Below, one piece after another: positions 8,206 to 17,501 of a stretch of DNA of 64,000 bases; the first letter of the stretch is position 1; each line of letters opens with the position of its first letter. The notes beneath the pieces are model-generated. The model saw only the letters and a list, made by a program, of their open reading frames with translations. It was not told the origin of the DNA and searched no databases. Position numbers and translations under genes: made by a program. Source of the DNA: Micromonospora sp. M71_S20. GTDB taxonomy: Bacteria > Actinomycetota > Actinomycetes > Mycobacteriales > Micromonosporaceae. The stretch spans positions 310,001 through 374,000 of the forward strand of contig NZ_RCCV01000004.1 in NCBI RefSeq assembly GCF_003664255.1, written 5' to 3'.

Positions 8206-9519
8206 CTACAGCGCGTCGACGAAGTCGGCCAGCCGGGCGGTGCCCTCGACGATCTCCTCGGGTTCGAGGGAGGAGCACGACAGCCGGATCCGGCGCTCCC
8301 CGCCCCCGCGCAGATGGAAGCCGCGCATCGGGGTCCAGAGCACGCCGAACGTCTCCGCGGAGTACCGCAACAGCGCGTCATCGGCCTCGACCGGCAGCTC
8401 GCACTGCACGAAGTAGCCGCCCTCCGGCGCCCACCAGCGGAACCCGGGGCCCGGCCGGCCGGGATCGCCGAAGTGCTGGGCAAGCCGCTCGACGAGGACG
8501 GCCCGGTTGCCGCGCAGGTGCGCCGCCTTACGCCGGCCGAGCGCGGCGATCGAGCCCCCGTGCCGAATGAGAAGCCCGCCGATCAACGCCTGAGCCAGCG
8601 GGGACGTGTTCAGGGTGACCGCGTTCTTGGCGGCGGCGACCAGGGCGGCCAGTCGCACCGGCGGGCCGGAGCGCGACGTGACCCACTGGTCGGCCACCAC
8701 GTACCCGACCCGGGCGCCCGGTACCGCCACCTTCGCGAAGGTGCCGGTGTGCACGACCCGACCCTCGCGGTCGAGGGCCTTCAGGCTGGGCAGCCGGTCG
8801 TCCGAGGCCGCCGTGAACGCGTACGGATTGTCCTCGATCAGCATGAGGTCGAGCGCCGACGCGGTCGCCAGCAGACGCTGCCGGGCGGCCAGCGAGAGCC
8901 GGTTGCCCGACGGGTTCGCGAAGTCGGGGGACACGTACAGCGCCCGGAGGCGACGGCCCGCGGCCCGCTCCCGCTCCGCAGTCGTACGCAGGACCGCCAG
9001 GTCGGGGCCGGTGCCGTCGTCCGGCACCGGGTGGACCGTGATGTCCAGGGAATCGGCCGCCGCGACCACGCCGACATAGGACGGATCGGTGACCGCCAGG
9101 CTGGCACCCGGCGGGTGCAGGACCCGCAGGGTGAGGAACAGCGCCTCCTGGCAACCGACCGTCATGACGATCGCCTCCGGCGGGACGTCGATGCCCTCGT
9201 CGGCCCGCAGCGCCGCGGCAACCAGATCGTTGATGATTCCTCTGCTCGGACCGTACTGGAACAGCTGTCGGCGCACCGCCTCCTCGCTGAGGCCGGCGGC
9301 GCGCCGGGCCTCGACGAAGGTGTCGAGCACCGGGCCGACCGCGACGTCGGCGAAGAACGGCTCGTACGGTGCGCCCGGTGCGAAGGAGATGGCGTCGGGG
9401 AACTCGGCCACGATCTCGTTGAGGAAGGTCATGGCGGCGATCTGCCGGCTCGACACACTGCGGTGCAGGTCGTCGGCGTGCAGGTGCGTCCCGGCGGTCA
9501 GCGTTGCCGTCGCATCCAC
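8206..9519 (-). CDS. PLP-dependent aminotransferase, likely for arylglyoxylate to arylglycine
   Basis: A 437-residue fold-type I aminotransferase of the class I/II (MocR/2-aminoadipate) type. Visible landmarks are the N-terminal ISFAPGAPYEPFF, the substrate-binding QYGPSRG turn, the PDFANPSGNRLS segment, EDNPYAF, and the PLP lysine in GTFAKVAVPGARVGY. The start is the GTG at 9519, with GGAG upstream; it overlaps the end of dpgC by 22 nt, so the two are probably translationally coupled. In glycopeptide clusters the enzyme paired with DpgC (HpgT/Pgat) transaminates 3,5-dihydroxyphenylglyoxylate to (S)-dihydroxyphenylglycine. The overlap makes that role very likely here, though two more aminotransferases exist in the cluster. 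Family sure, role inferred. Confidence 0.88.
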   Translation of the reverse strand: MDATATLTAGTHLHADDLHRSVSSRQIAAMTFLNEIVAEFPDAISFAPGAPYEPFFADVAVGPVLDTFVEARRAAGLSEEAVRRQLFQYGPSRGIINDLVAAALRADEGIDVPPEAIVMTVGCQEALFLTLRVLHPPGASLAVTDPSYVGVVAAADSLDITVHPVPDDGTGPDLAVLRTTAERERAAGRRLRALYVSPDFANPSGNRLSLAARQRLLATASALDLMLIEDNPYAFTAASDDRLPSLKALDREGRVVHTGTFAKVAVPGARVGYVVADQWVTSRSGPPVRLAALVAAAKNAVTLNTSPLAQALIGGLLIRHGGSIAALGRRKAAHLRGNRAVLVERLAQHFGDPGRPGPGFRWWAPEGGYFVQCELPVEADDALLRYSAETFGVLWTPMRGFHLRGGGERRIRLSCSSLEPEEIVEGTARLADFVDAL

Positions 9520-10841
9520 TGCTGCTCCAACCGGTGCAGTACGTCCTGGCTGTACAACCGCTGGACCTGCACCTCCGCGAACTCGGCGAGATAGTTGCGG
9601 AAGTGATCCTCTGGTTCCTCGAAGGCGGTGAGCATGTGCCGGTTGGCAATCACGGCGGGGTTGTCCATCGCGCGGACCGCCTGGTCGATCGCGCCGTCGA
9701 CACCGTCCTCCGCCACGACGGCGTCGCACAGCAGCGCGGCGACCGGATCGCGGGCCGCTATCCGTCGCCCGCCCAGGAGGACCTGGCGAGCCAGCCTCGG
9801 ACCGAGGACGCGCCCGAGCCTGAGGTTGGCCGCGCCGGGCACGATGCCCTCCCGCGCCGCCGGCAGCGTGAAGTAGGCCGTGTCCGTGCTGATCAGATAG
9901 TCGAAGGTCAGCATCAGCTGCATGCCGCCGCCGATGGCGAACCCGTCGACCACCGCGACCCACGGCTTGCCGCCCCGAGCGGTGGGATCAGCCTGCTGCC
10001 GCGGATCCCACAGACCACGCTGGATCTTGCTCAGGTAGCCGATCTCACGCTGCATGACGAAGCCCAGGAAGGGGATCTGCCCGGCGCACAGGAGGGTCAG
10101 GTTGATTCCCGAGCTGAAGACCCGACGCCCGGCGTATCTCGGGTGCTGCATGACGGCGCCCCGTACGACGCCCACGCGTACGCCCGGGTCCAGCAGCGCC
10201 AGGTCGACCGCGATCTCCATCTGCTGGCCGAGGGCCTCGTCCTCCGCGTTGAGGTAGCGCTGGTTGGCGACGGTGATCTCGGCGACCCCGTCCGTACGCC
10301 GCACCGACACCACGGGCATCTCGACGACGCCGGTCCGCTGGAACTCGGGCAGTCGGGAACGGGCCTCGTCGGTCGGCAGCCGCTGCGAGCGTACGAGGTC
10401 ACCGCCCCCTGCGGCTCCGAGCAGCGCGGCGTACGCGATGCCCTGGTCGATCTCGAAGCCCTCCTTGGCAGCCTGCCGGCGGCCACGCTCCAACTCCATC
10501 TCCGCCCGGGTGGGCGTCAGCCCGGGGACGATGTCGGCCAGCGCGTACGACATGTCGGTCAGGGACCGCCGGTGCGAACTCTGGCCGGCGAGTTCCCGAT
10601 GGAGCCGGTCCGATTGAGTGTTCAGGAGCCGGCGCCTCGCGGCTCGCGCACGGGCATGTGCCGCAGCGGCTCGACTCCGTTGGTCGGGGTTGCGGTCAGC
10701 CGGCGCGGGCAGGGTCGCCAACACGTCGGCCACGCGTGCGGCGGCATCCATGACCTCGACCCGCAGACGGTCCCGCGCGAAGGGGGTGAATGGTGGCGTC
10801 ACGCTGGCTCGTGGCGCCCTTGAACGCTCGCTCGGTGTCAT
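9498..10841 (-). CDS. dpgC: DpgC, 3,5-dihydroxyphenylacetyl-CoA 1,2-dioxygenase
   Basis: A 447-residue crotonase-fold enzyme with the long N-terminal helical domain that sets DpgC apart from ordinary enoyl-CoA hydratases. DpgC is cofactor-free: it uses O2 to convert 3,5-dihydroxyphenylacetyl-CoA to 3,5-dihydroxyphenylglyoxylate and CoA. Diagnostic stretches include RVFSSGINLTLLCAGQIPF, MQREIGYLSKIQRG, the oxyanion-hole region VDGFAIGGGMQLML, and YFTLPAAREGIVPGAANLRL. These resemble the vancomycin-type enzymes as I remember them. The ATG at 10841 has GGAGG 4 nt upstream. It lies second in the leftward operon, directly before the aminotransferase that would use its product. dpgA and dpgB are 23 kb away on the other strand. 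Confidence 0.93.
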   Translation of the reverse strand: MTPSERSRAPRASVTPPFTPFARDRLRVEVMDAAARVADVLATLPAPADRNPDQRSRAAAAHARARAARRRLLNTQSDRLHRELAGQSSHRRSLTDMSYALADIVPGLTPTRAEMELERGRRQAAKEGFEIDQGIAYAALLGAAGGGDLVRSQRLPTDEARSRLPEFQRTGVVEMPVVSVRRTDGVAEITVANQRYLNAEDEALGQQMEIAVDLALLDPGVRVGVVRGAVMQHPRYAGRRVFSSGINLTLLCAGQIPFLGFVMQREIGYLSKIQRGLWDPRQQADPTARGGKPWVAVVDGFAIGGGMQLMLTFDYLISTDTAYFTLPAAREGIVPGAANLRLGRVLGPRLARQVLLGGRRIAARDPVAALLCDAVVAEDGVDGAIDQAVRAMDNPAVIANRHMLTAFEEPEDHFRNYLAEFAEVQVQRLYSQDVLHRLEQQWMRRQR

Positions 10842-10904
10842 GCCCCTCCGTCCCAGGGTCCTGGAAGCTACCGGCGCGGTGCGGCCGCCGGCCGGCCGCG
10901 CACG

Positions 10905-11339
10905 TCAGACAGCTGGGTTCCGCGGGCAGTTCTGATAGACCGCCAACTGCCACCGGCCCTCGCGCTTGACGAGGATCCAGGAGGCCCGGATGGCCGCCCG
11001 GTCCGACAGTTCGGTCTCACCAGGCGCCAGCACGCCCCCCATGGTGAGCAGGGCCACCGCGCCATCTGCCAGTACCTTCATGTCGATCGGCTGTCCGGTG
11101 ACGCGCGTGCCCTGATAAGGCCCGGCGTAGGCCATCGCCATGAACTCCCGGATCTGGTCGCGGCCCTTCTGGTACACGCCCGGAAGGATCAGCGTTCCGT
11201 CCTGCGTGAACAATTCGGCGAAGGCGTCGGCGTCGTGTTCGGCCCACGCCGCGATCATGCGCGCGGGCACCGCCGTGATCTCTTCCTGATCGGTGCTGGA
11301 CATCGTCGATGCGGTGGAGTTCTTCGTCGGCATTCTCAT
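10905..11339 (-). CDS. SgcJ/EcaC-like NTF2-superfamily (SnoaL-like) protein
   Basis: About 144 residues forming a small NTF2-like alpha+beta cone. The N-terminal helix ARMIAAWAEHDADAFAELF and the following strand TQDGTLILPGVYQKGRDQI are typical of the SgcJ/EcaC family, first named from the C-1027 enediyne cluster. Family members bind hydrophobic polyketide- or aromatic-derived ligands; many have no proven catalysis. I chose the ATG at 11339, preceded by a GAGAGCGAGAG purine stretch; an upstream GTG (11375) adds a charged leader and has no clear site. It is the first gene of the leftward operon, 63 nt before dpgC. Its role may be a cyclase, isomerase or binding protein acting on a reactive intermediate. 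Confidence 0.75.
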   Translation of the reverse strand: MRMPTKNSTASTMSSTDQEEITAVPARMIAAWAEHDADAFAELFTQDGTLILPGVYQKGRDQIREFMAMAYAGPYQGTRVTGQPIDMKVLADGAVALLTMGGVLAPGETELSDRAAIRASWILVKREGRWQLAVYQNCPRNPAV

Positions 11340-11701
11340 CTCTCGCTCTCTTCGACGGACCGTTACCTTCGACACCGGCCACAGATGCCTGGACCGACCG
11401 GGGCCTTAGGCGCCGGCCGCAGTGCCTGGGCTGACCGGGGCATTCGGCGACGGGCGCGGACAGGAGGAGTGACAGCTCCTCCATTGCGCCGACGTCGCGA
11501 TCGCGAACCTTCGTCAGTGACGATGACAGGACAAGCCAGGGGATACATCTTGCGGAGTGCTGCTGCCGCTTGACGTCCGACTGATCAGCGCCCCGGCCTC
11601 ACGGTCGGCAGGTCGGGCGAGCAAGCCCGGAGTCGCAGTCGGGCTGGCAGTTCCATGACAGTGGAGCCACCAGCGCTGCATTCCGACGACGGAGGACTCT
11701 C
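11340..11701. promoter_or_regulatory. Divergent promoter region with a 22-nt direct repeat
   Basis: A 362-nt gap between the leftward seven-gene operon and the rightward solute-binding protein gene, so both promoters should lie here. It holds an imperfect direct repeat: TGCCTGGACCGACCGGGGCC at 11386 and TGCCTGGGCTGACCGGGGCA at 11423, each continuing with TT, 19 of 22 bases equal, start-to-start distance 37 nt. Tandem sites spaced like this would suit an activator such as the AraC protein of this cluster. No convincing -35/-10 pair was identified. Confidence 0.45.
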
Positions 11702-13045
11702 ATGGCAGCTGCCCCGCCGAAGATCAAGATCAACGTGTGGCTGACGGACCCGACCAAGTGGGCGACGAACGCGCAGGACGTGGCTCTGTCGGCGGCCGCC
11801 AGTTTTACCGAGAAACACCCCGAGTACCACGTCGACATCACGCGGTTCGACTTCCGGATGATGCCCTCGGAGGTGGCCCGAGCCACGGAGCAGGGTGCCC
11901 TGCCCGACATCGTGGAGTACCACGACGCCGTCACCCGGCTCGCCCTGGACACCCTCGGACCTGACGGGTCGCCCCTGTACACGCCCATCGAACGAGCCAT
12001 CGCGGGGCGGAGCGAGATCCTCGGTGAGCCCGTGGTGCTCGGCGACATGGTGCCCACGGTGCGCGAGTACTTCCGCTACGCCGGCGAGTTGATGTCCGTA
12101 CCCCGTACGGCCTCCACCATGGTGCTGTACGCGAACATGGACCTCCTCGCGAAGGCGGGCGTGGCGGAGCCGCCGCGCACCTGGCGCGAGGTGACGGCGG
12201 CCTGCCAGGCGATCAGGAAGATGGCCGGCGGTCCCACCCACGGCATCACCTGGCCGAACTTCTACTGGCCCTTTCTGCAGGCGGTCGCACAGCAGGGCGG
12301 GTTGATCGCCGATCACGACAACGGCCGGTCCGGCCGGCCGGAGACGACCAACCTCGCCTCGAGCGAGATGATGGCCTTCGTCGCGTGGTGGCAGGGCCTC
12401 CACCGGGACGGCCACTACCTGTACACGGACGAGCCGGGGGACTTCCCGGGCTGCTTCGCCGCCTTCGAGAACCAGCAGGTGGCGCTCCTGCTCACCTCCT
12501 CCGTCGACGCCTCGCACCTGCTGCAGCGGGGTGAGCGGCAGGGCTTCACGGTCGGGGTGGGCCCCCTGCCGTACAACGACGAGGTCCCGCTGGCCGGCAA
12601 CGTGCTGGGCGGCTTCTCGCTCTGGCTCACCGCCGGCCTCGACTCGGCCAAGCGGGACGGCGCGCTGGCGTTCATGCAACACCTCAACAGCCCGCGCAAC
12701 GTCGCAGACTGGGCGAAGCACCACTACCGCATCCCGATCACCCGCGCGGCGGTCGACGTCCTCGACCAGGAGGGCTGGTACCGTCGCCATCCGCATCTGC
12801 GCGTGGCCGGCGACCAGCTCGAAGCGGCGGACGGCTCACCCGCGGCGCTCGGACCTCTCCTCGGCGGACACGCCGAGATCATGGGCGAGCTGACCGGAGC
12901 GATGCACGACGTCCTGAGCGGCGCCGAACCGGAAGCCCGGTTCCGCCAGGCGAACGCACGAGCGCAGCAGATCCTCGACGCCTACAACGCGTACTGCGAC
13001 GGGCCGCCCCGCCGCAGCCCAGACCTGCTCGCCGTCAGCACCTGA
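11702..13045 (+). CDS. UgpB/MalE-type solute-binding protein without a signal peptide
   Basis: A 447-residue protein of the extracellular solute-binding family 1 (sugar or glycerol-phosphate ABC importers). The N-terminal lobe begins directly at IKINVWLTDPTKW; later landmarks are FTEKHPEYHV, TASTMVLYANMDLL and PRTWREVTAACQAI, as in UgpB-like proteins. The start is well set by GGAGG 6 nt upstream of the ATG. No signal peptide, lipobox or Tat motif precedes the mature fold, and the in-frame upstream codons do not encode a hydrophobic segment. No permease or ATPase gene is in the window. It therefore probably stays in the cytoplasm as a binding or sequestering protein for a pathway intermediate or product, an inference only. 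Confidence 0.8.
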   Translation: MAAAPPKIKINVWLTDPTKWATNAQDVALSAAASFTEKHPEYHVDITRFDFRMMPSEVARATEQGALPDIVEYHDAVTRLALDTLGPDGSPLYTPIERAIAGRSEILGEPVVLGDMVPTVREYFRYAGELMSVPRTASTMVLYANMDLLAKAGVAEPPRTWREVTAACQAIRKMAGGPTHGITWPNFYWPFLQAVAQQGGLIADHDNGRSGRPETTNLASSEMMAFVAWWQGLHRDGHYLYTDEPGDFPGCFAAFENQQVALLLTSSVDASHLLQRGERQGFTVGVGPLPYNDEVPLAGNVLGGFSLWLTAGLDSAKRDGALAFMQHLNSPRNVADWAKHHYRIPITRAAVDVLDQEGWYRRHPHLRVAGDQLEAADGSPAALGPLLGGHAEIMGELTGAMHDVLSGAEPEARFRQANARAQQILDAYNAYCDGPPRRSPDLLAVST

Positions 13046-13100
13046 GCGGGCGCTGCGGGATCTCCGTCCGCAGCTCCCGAGTGCGTTGCCGCAGCGAGAC

Positions 13101-13149
13101 CTCGTCGGGTGTCGTGTCGGATCGACGATCCGACACGCCACCCGACGAG
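13101..13149. terminator. Near-perfect 24-bp inverted repeat between convergent genes
   Basis: Arms 13101-13124 and 13126-13149 are complementary over 24 bp with one mismatch and only a single-base centre (13125). It lies between the rightward solute-binding protein gene (end 13045) and the leftward epoxide hydrolase gene (end 13355), so it could stop transcription from both sides. No T-tract follows, as is common in actinomycetes. The rest of the 309-nt gap holds nothing recognisable. Confidence 0.65.
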
Positions 13150-13354
13150 ATCCGTCGGTCGTCGGGGCGCGAGGAACCCCCACCGTCCCTGGCCGGACAT
13201 CAGCCCGCTGGGCCGGACATCAGTCGCTCCGTCGGCCCCGTCCCACGCCCCGCAACACCCGCGCGGGCCCGGTGAGGCACGAACGGCCTCCGGACCCGCG
13301 CGGGCTGCGGCACGCCGCCGCGCTCTGCCACCAGGTGTCCTGGCTCCCCGTCGG

Positions 13355-14515
13355 TCAGCGCGCGAGCGAGCGGGCGAACCTGCGGATGTCGTCGACCAGA
13401 AGCTGGGGCTGTTCCAGAGCGGGGAAGTGTCCCCCACGGTCGTACTCGGTCCACTGGCCGAGGGTCGGCAGGATCTGTTCGGCGAACCGGCGCACCGGCC
13501 GCACCGCGTCCCTGGGGAACGACGCGACGCCCACCGGCATCGTCAGCGGCCACGGCCCGGCCCAGGTACGGACGAAGTCGGCGTCCATGTGGCTGGACTC
13601 GTAGTAGAGCTGGGCGCTGGATCCGGCCGTCGCCGTCAGCCAGTAGATGGAGACCGCCGTGAGGATGTGGTCGCGGCTCACCGCGTCCTCCGGCACCTTC
13701 GCCGAGTCGGTCCACTCCTTGTACTTCTCGACGATCCAGGCCAGCTGCCCCACCGGCGAGTCGGTCAACGCGTACGACAGCGTCTGCGGCCGGGTGGACT
13801 GGATCCGCTGCCAACCGGTCCCGTCCTGCATGAACCTGGCGGTGAACTCCAAGCGGGCCAGGTCGGCCTCGCCCAGGCCGGCCATGGCCGCGGGATCGGG
13901 CGGCGGGAACGTCACGCACATGTTGAGGTGGACACCGACGACGTGCTCGGGATCGGCCAGACCCAGCCGTAGCGAGATCGGCATTCCCCAGTCGCCGCCC
14001 TGCACCGCGTACCGGTCGTAGCCCAGGCGGCTCATCAGCTCCTTCCAGGCGCCGGCCACCCGGCCGGTGTCCCAGCCCACCTGACCGGTCGGGCCCGAGA
14101 ACGCGTACCCGGGAATCGACGGAATCACCAGGTGGAAGGCGTCGGCGGAGTCACCGCCGTGCGCGACGGGATCGGTGAGCGGCCCGATGACGTCCAGGAA
14201 CTCGGCCACGGTGCCCGGCCACCCGTGGGTCAGGATCAGCGGGGTCGCGCCCGCTTCGGGCGAGCGGACGTGCAGGAAGTGCACGTTCACCCCGTCGATG
14301 TCGGTGACGAACTGCGGGTACGCGTTCAGGCGCGCCTCGGCCGCCCGCCAGTCGTAACTGTCGCGCCAGTACTCGGCCAGCTCCCGGAGATATCCCAGGG
14401 GCACACCACGATCCCAGCCCACGCCCGGAATCTCGTCCGGCCAGCGCGTCCGATCGATCCGCCGGTGCAGATCGTTGAGATCGGCCTGCGGAACGTCGAT
14501 GCGGAATGGACGCAT
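13355..14515 (-). CDS. Epoxide hydrolase (alpha/beta hydrolase, SgcF/EphN-like)
   Basis: A 386-residue protein with the two-part layout of microsomal-type epoxide hydrolases: an N-terminal EHN segment (residues 1-75, including [17 protein letters not shown]) followed by an alpha/beta hydrolase core. The oxyanion HGWP motif is at about residue 97, the nucleophilic Asp is in QGGDWGM (Asp175), and the base His is in [10 protein letters not shown] near residue 364. Homologues in enediyne clusters (SgcF, NcsF2) open epoxides to vicinal diols. The ATG at 14515 follows AGGAGGG. It is 17 nt downstream of the FAD oxidoreductase gene, so the pair may epoxidise and then hydrate the same substrate. Catalytic residues are complete. 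Confidence 0.88.
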   Translation of the reverse strand: MRPFRIDVPQADLNDLHRRIDRTRWPDEIPGVGWDRGVPLGYLRELAEYWRDSYDWRAAEARLNAYPQFVTDIDGVNVHFLHVRSPEAGATPLILTHGWPGTVAEFLDVIGPLTDPVAHGGDSADAFHLVIPSIPGYAFSGPTGQVGWDTGRVAGAWKELMSRLGYDRYAVQGGDWGMPISLRLGLADPEHVVGVHLNMCVTFPPPDPAAMAGLGEADLARLEFTARFMQDGTGWQRIQSTRPQTLSYALTDSPVGQLAWIVEKYKEWTDSAKVPEDAVSRDHILTAVSIYWLTATAGSSAQLYYESSHMDADFVRTWAGPWPLTMPVGVASFPRDAVRPVRRFAEQILPTLGQWTEYDRGGHFPALEQPQLLVDDIRRFARSLAR

Positions 14516-14532
14516 CTCACAACCCTCCTGTG

Positions 14533-15915
14533 TCAGTCGCGGGCCGCGTGCAGCGGCGCGGGGGCGGATGCCCGGCTTCCCCGGGCGCGGGAGTGCCGCA
14601 GTGTCCGGAGAATCCTGTCGGGACGGAGCAGAGCCGTCGGCTCGTCGATGAGGCCGGCGACCCTCATGAGCGCCTCGGTGAGGCTCGGGTCGTGGACCGC
14701 GGCCCGCTGGAGCCGCGCGACGTAGGCATTGATCATGCGTACCTTGGGAGTGCGGTCACCCTTCACTCCCGCGTAGCCGAGGTCCGCGGTCGCCGCGAAG
14801 TCCCACGGCGAATCGATCTGGCGGGCGATCTCCCGGAAGAACTCCCGCGGCTCCGGCACCGGGCCCTTGCGGAGCTGCTCGGCCAGGATGCGGGACTCGA
14901 TGGCCGCGACCGCCATGCCCTGGGCGTAGACGGGGTTGAAACTGCACACCGCGTCGCCGATGACCAGCAAGCCTCTCGGGAACCGGGTCAGCCGCTCGTA
15001 GCGGCGCCGGACGCTCGCCGGGAAGCGGAACATCACCGCGTCGTCGATCGGCTCGGCCTCGCGGACCGACTCGTAGATCTCCGGCACGGGCAGCGACCGG
15101 ACGAAATCAAGGAAGCCCTCCGGATCGGTCGGCGGATGGTCGCCGAGCACGCCGGTGAGCGACAGCTCGACGCGGCCGTCGTCGCCGGGCAGCCGGTAGT
15201 AGAACGCGCCGCGCGGATGCGACGGGGTCGCCGCCGCGATGACGGCGATGTCGCTGCCGAAGGGATCGCGCGGCACCCGGAAGTGGCGCGTGGTGTAGGC
15301 CAGGTTGACCGCCACCTTGTCCTCGGTGGGCCGGGAGTAGCCGAGCTCCTCCAGCCAGACCGGCGTACGTGACCCCCGGCCGGTGGTGTCGATCACCAGA
15401 TCGGCGTGCAGGACCTCGACGTCCGCGTTCCGGTTGCGCGGCTGCACGCGTACGCCGGTGACCCGGCCCGCGTCGGGCGTCGTCTCCAACCCGATGATGT
15501 CGTGCTGCTCGAGGAACCGGATGCCGCCGACCTTCTGCACCCGGCTGCGGACGACCCGCTCGATGACCGGTCGGGTGCAGGGCACGGAGAGCAGCCCGGT
15601 CTGCGCCGGACTGAGCCGCATGCCGTTGAAGTACCAGCGGATGTTGCCGCTGAAGTCACCCGGCCGGATGCCGGCCACCTCCATGTCGGCCAGGAGGCCG
15701 GGGAACTGCTGCTCCAGGATCTGCTGGCCGCGGGCGACCAGACCGTGGGCGTGGCGGCCGTGCGGGACGCCGCGCCGGGGGCCTTCCACTCCCGCCAGCT
15801 CGTCACGGTCCACCACGAGGACTTCGGGGTACACCTCGGAGAGCACGTTGGCGGCGAGCAGGCCGGCCAAGCTGCCGCCGAGTACCACAGCACGAGGTAC
15901 GAGCTGTTCAGGCAT
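14533..15915 (-). CDS. FAD-dependent oxidoreductase (aromatic hydroxylase/epoxidase-like)
   Basis: About 460 residues with an N-terminal Rossmann FAD-binding motif ([16 protein letters not shown], residues about 10-25), a middle [21 protein letters not shown] segment, and a late [15 protein letters not shown] motif where family members bind the FAD ribityl and phosphate. This places it in the p-hydroxybenzoate hydroxylase/halogenase superfamily. The GDxxxxxxP motif is present, but the WxWxIP halogenase motif was not seen, so hydroxylation or epoxidation is favoured over halogenation. The ATG at 15915 has AAGGAG 6 nt upstream. It is cotranscribed with the epoxide hydrolase, a pairing also seen in enediyne clusters. 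Its substrate is unknown. Confidence 0.83.
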   Translation of the reverse strand: MPEQLVPRAVVLGGSLAGLLAANVLSEVYPEVLVVDRDELAGVEGPRRGVPHGRHAHGLVARGQQILEQQFPGLLADMEVAGIRPGDFSGNIRWYFNGMRLSPAQTGLLSVPCTRPVIERVVRSRVQKVGGIRFLEQHDIIGLETTPDAGRVTGVRVQPRNRNADVEVLHADLVIDTTGRGSRTPVWLEELGYSRPTEDKVAVNLAYTTRHFRVPRDPFGSDIAVIAAATPSHPRGAFYYRLPGDDGRVELSLTGVLGDHPPTDPEGFLDFVRSLPVPEIYESVREAEPIDDAVMFRFPASVRRRYERLTRFPRGLLVIGDAVCSFNPVYAQGMAVAAIESRILAEQLRKGPVPEPREFFREIARQIDSPWDFAATADLGYAGVKGDRTPKVRMINAYVARLQRAAVHDPSLTEALMRVAGLIDEPTALLRPDRILRTLRHSRARGSRASAPAPLHAARD

Positions 15916-16365
15916 CTCGATCTCCTTATCCTCCGCGGCCACGAGCTTCGGCAGAGCCACGGTTCAAGCCAGCATCGGCGATCGCGGCGTGCCGGTCACC
16001 TTCCGCTGTGCTTCGGAAACGGTGCGGTCGCACGCGCGAAGGCGCCGCACCGGACCCACCAGGTGAGAAGTGATCGTCGCCTGTGGATCCCGTCCGCCCT
16101 GCCGTCGTCGCTGGTGGGGAAGTGGCAAAAGACCGCAGCGGGCTGACGGCACTTTTAGAGGTGCAGTTGCAGCCGGCAGGACAGGAAACTTCAGTGTGAT
16201 CAGTCAGGGACTCCGGGTGACTTGCGGGTGTTTGCGGACTCCCTGTCGGGGTGCGTGACCCGGTTCCTGTTTGCGTTTCCTAGTCGATGTGCCGGTGCCG
16301 CACGTCCATTCCGAGAGTGCCGTACGCCACCCGAGAGCAGGCACTTCGGGAGCCAGGGAGGGGAT
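15916..16365. promoter_or_regulatory. Divergent intergenic region
   Basis: A 450-nt gap between the leftward FAD oxidoreductase gene and the rightward AraC regulator gene, so it should carry promoters for both. A loose inverted pair is visible: GTCAGGGACTCCG near 16203 and CGGACTCCCTGTC near 16236 (11 of 13 pairing), possibly an autoregulatory site. No clear -35/-10 was assigned. Confidence 0.35.
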
Positions 16366-17229
16366 ATGGACCAGTCAGTCGAGAGAGCTGTCCACCGAGT
16401 CGTCAGATCCATGCAGGAAAACCTCGGTGAGCCGCTGACCATCGATGACATGGCCCGTACCGCTATGTTCAGCAAGTTCTATTTTTCCCGCGTCTTCCAA
16501 CGGGCCACCGGCCTGTCGCCGAGGAGATTCCTGTCGGCATTGCGGCTGCAAAAGGCAAAGCAGCTCCTCGTCTCGACCTCGTTGAATGTCATCGACATCA
16601 GCCACCTGGTCGGATACAACAGTGTCGGCACCTTCAGCACCCGGTTCACCAGCAGCGTCGGCATATCGCCCACCGCATACCGCCGCTTCGGCGGTAGCGT
16701 TCCGGCAGTAGCCGTCGACGATCGGCCGGACACCGCGCGGATCCCGTCGTCGACCGTCAGCGGCACCGTCCTCTCCGCCCCGGACGCCCCGATCGGCCAC
16801 ACGTTCGTCGGCCTGTTCCCGCAGCCGATCCCGCAGGGCCGGCCGGTGAGCTACACCGTGCTGGAGCGTCCCGGTCCCTTCCTGCTGGACAAGGTGCCGG
16901 GAGGATCGTGGTTCCTGCTGGCGCATTCCCTGCGGTCCGGCGAGGTGGCCGATCCGGCCGCCGGCGACGAGCAGCCGTACCTGCTGCGACACGGTCCCGT
17001 GCAGCTTCGCGACGATGACGACCTGACCCTGCCCGACCTGCGGCTGCGTCCGGTCCACCTCCTCGACCCCCCGGTGCTGCTGGCATTGCCGGACGTGCGG
17101 TCGATGTCTCGGCGCGTACCCGGGACGGACCAGACCGGCTTCCCGCGGACACCGGCCGGTCCGCTTGCCGGCAGGCCGGAGCGCGGCGGCAACGGCGGTT
17201 ACCGCGGCGCGGCACTCCCCGCCGCCTGA
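16366..17229 (+). CDS. AraC family transcriptional regulator
   Basis: A 287-residue DNA-binding protein. Residues about 8-106 are an AraC-type double helix-turn-helix, with the first helix pair in LTIDDMARTAMFSKFYFSRV and the signature FQRATGLSPRRFLSALRLQKA followed by GYNSVGTFSTRFTSSVGISP. Unlike the best known family members the DNA-binding domain is at the N-terminus; the C-terminal 170 residues are a candidate ligand-sensing domain that I do not recognise. The ATG at 16366 follows AGGGAGGGG. It is the only regulator inside the Dpg cluster and so is the prime candidate for pathway control, perhaps through the duplicated 87-nt elements or the 11386 direct repeats. Confidence 0.9.
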   Translation: MDQSVERAVHRVVRSMQENLGEPLTIDDMARTAMFSKFYFSRVFQRATGLSPRRFLSALRLQKAKQLLVSTSLNVIDISHLVGYNSVGTFSTRFTSSVGISPTAYRRFGGSVPAVAVDDRPDTARIPSSTVSGTVLSAPDAPIGHTFVGLFPQPIPQGRPVSYTVLERPGPFLLDKVPGGSWFLLAHSLRSGEVADPAAGDEQPYLLRHGPVQLRDDDDLTLPDLRLRPVHLLDPPVLLALPDVRSMSRRVPGTDQTGFPRTPAGPLAGRPERGGNGGYRGAALPAA

Positions 17230-17501
17230 CCTACGCCGCGAGGCGCCGGACATCCACGGGCGGGCGCGACGCCGAGGTACGTGGTGACGCGGCCAGCGCC
17301 TCATCGGCGCGGGGCGTACGCCGCCGGTCTGTTCGCGGGCGACGGTCGAGCCGGTTGTGGTGAGTTGTCCGATCGCCGCTGGTCACGTCGTCCTGGTCCG
17401 CGGCCATGACCTTCGCGGCGGCCTGCCGCGCGGGGGGAGACGTCGTGACGGCACCGGCCCGGAAACGTGCACTCGCCGCAGAGCCGTGATGGCCGACGAC
17501 C

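Noticed and set aside
13085..13200. Possible CRISPR-like repeat
   Set aside because: Only one inverted repeat pair with no spacers or further repeat units; a terminator-like structure between convergent genes fits better.
14533..15915. Flavin-dependent halogenase
   Set aside because: The FAD motif and fold class would allow it, but the WxWxIP halogenase motif was not found; hydroxylase/epoxidase is safer.
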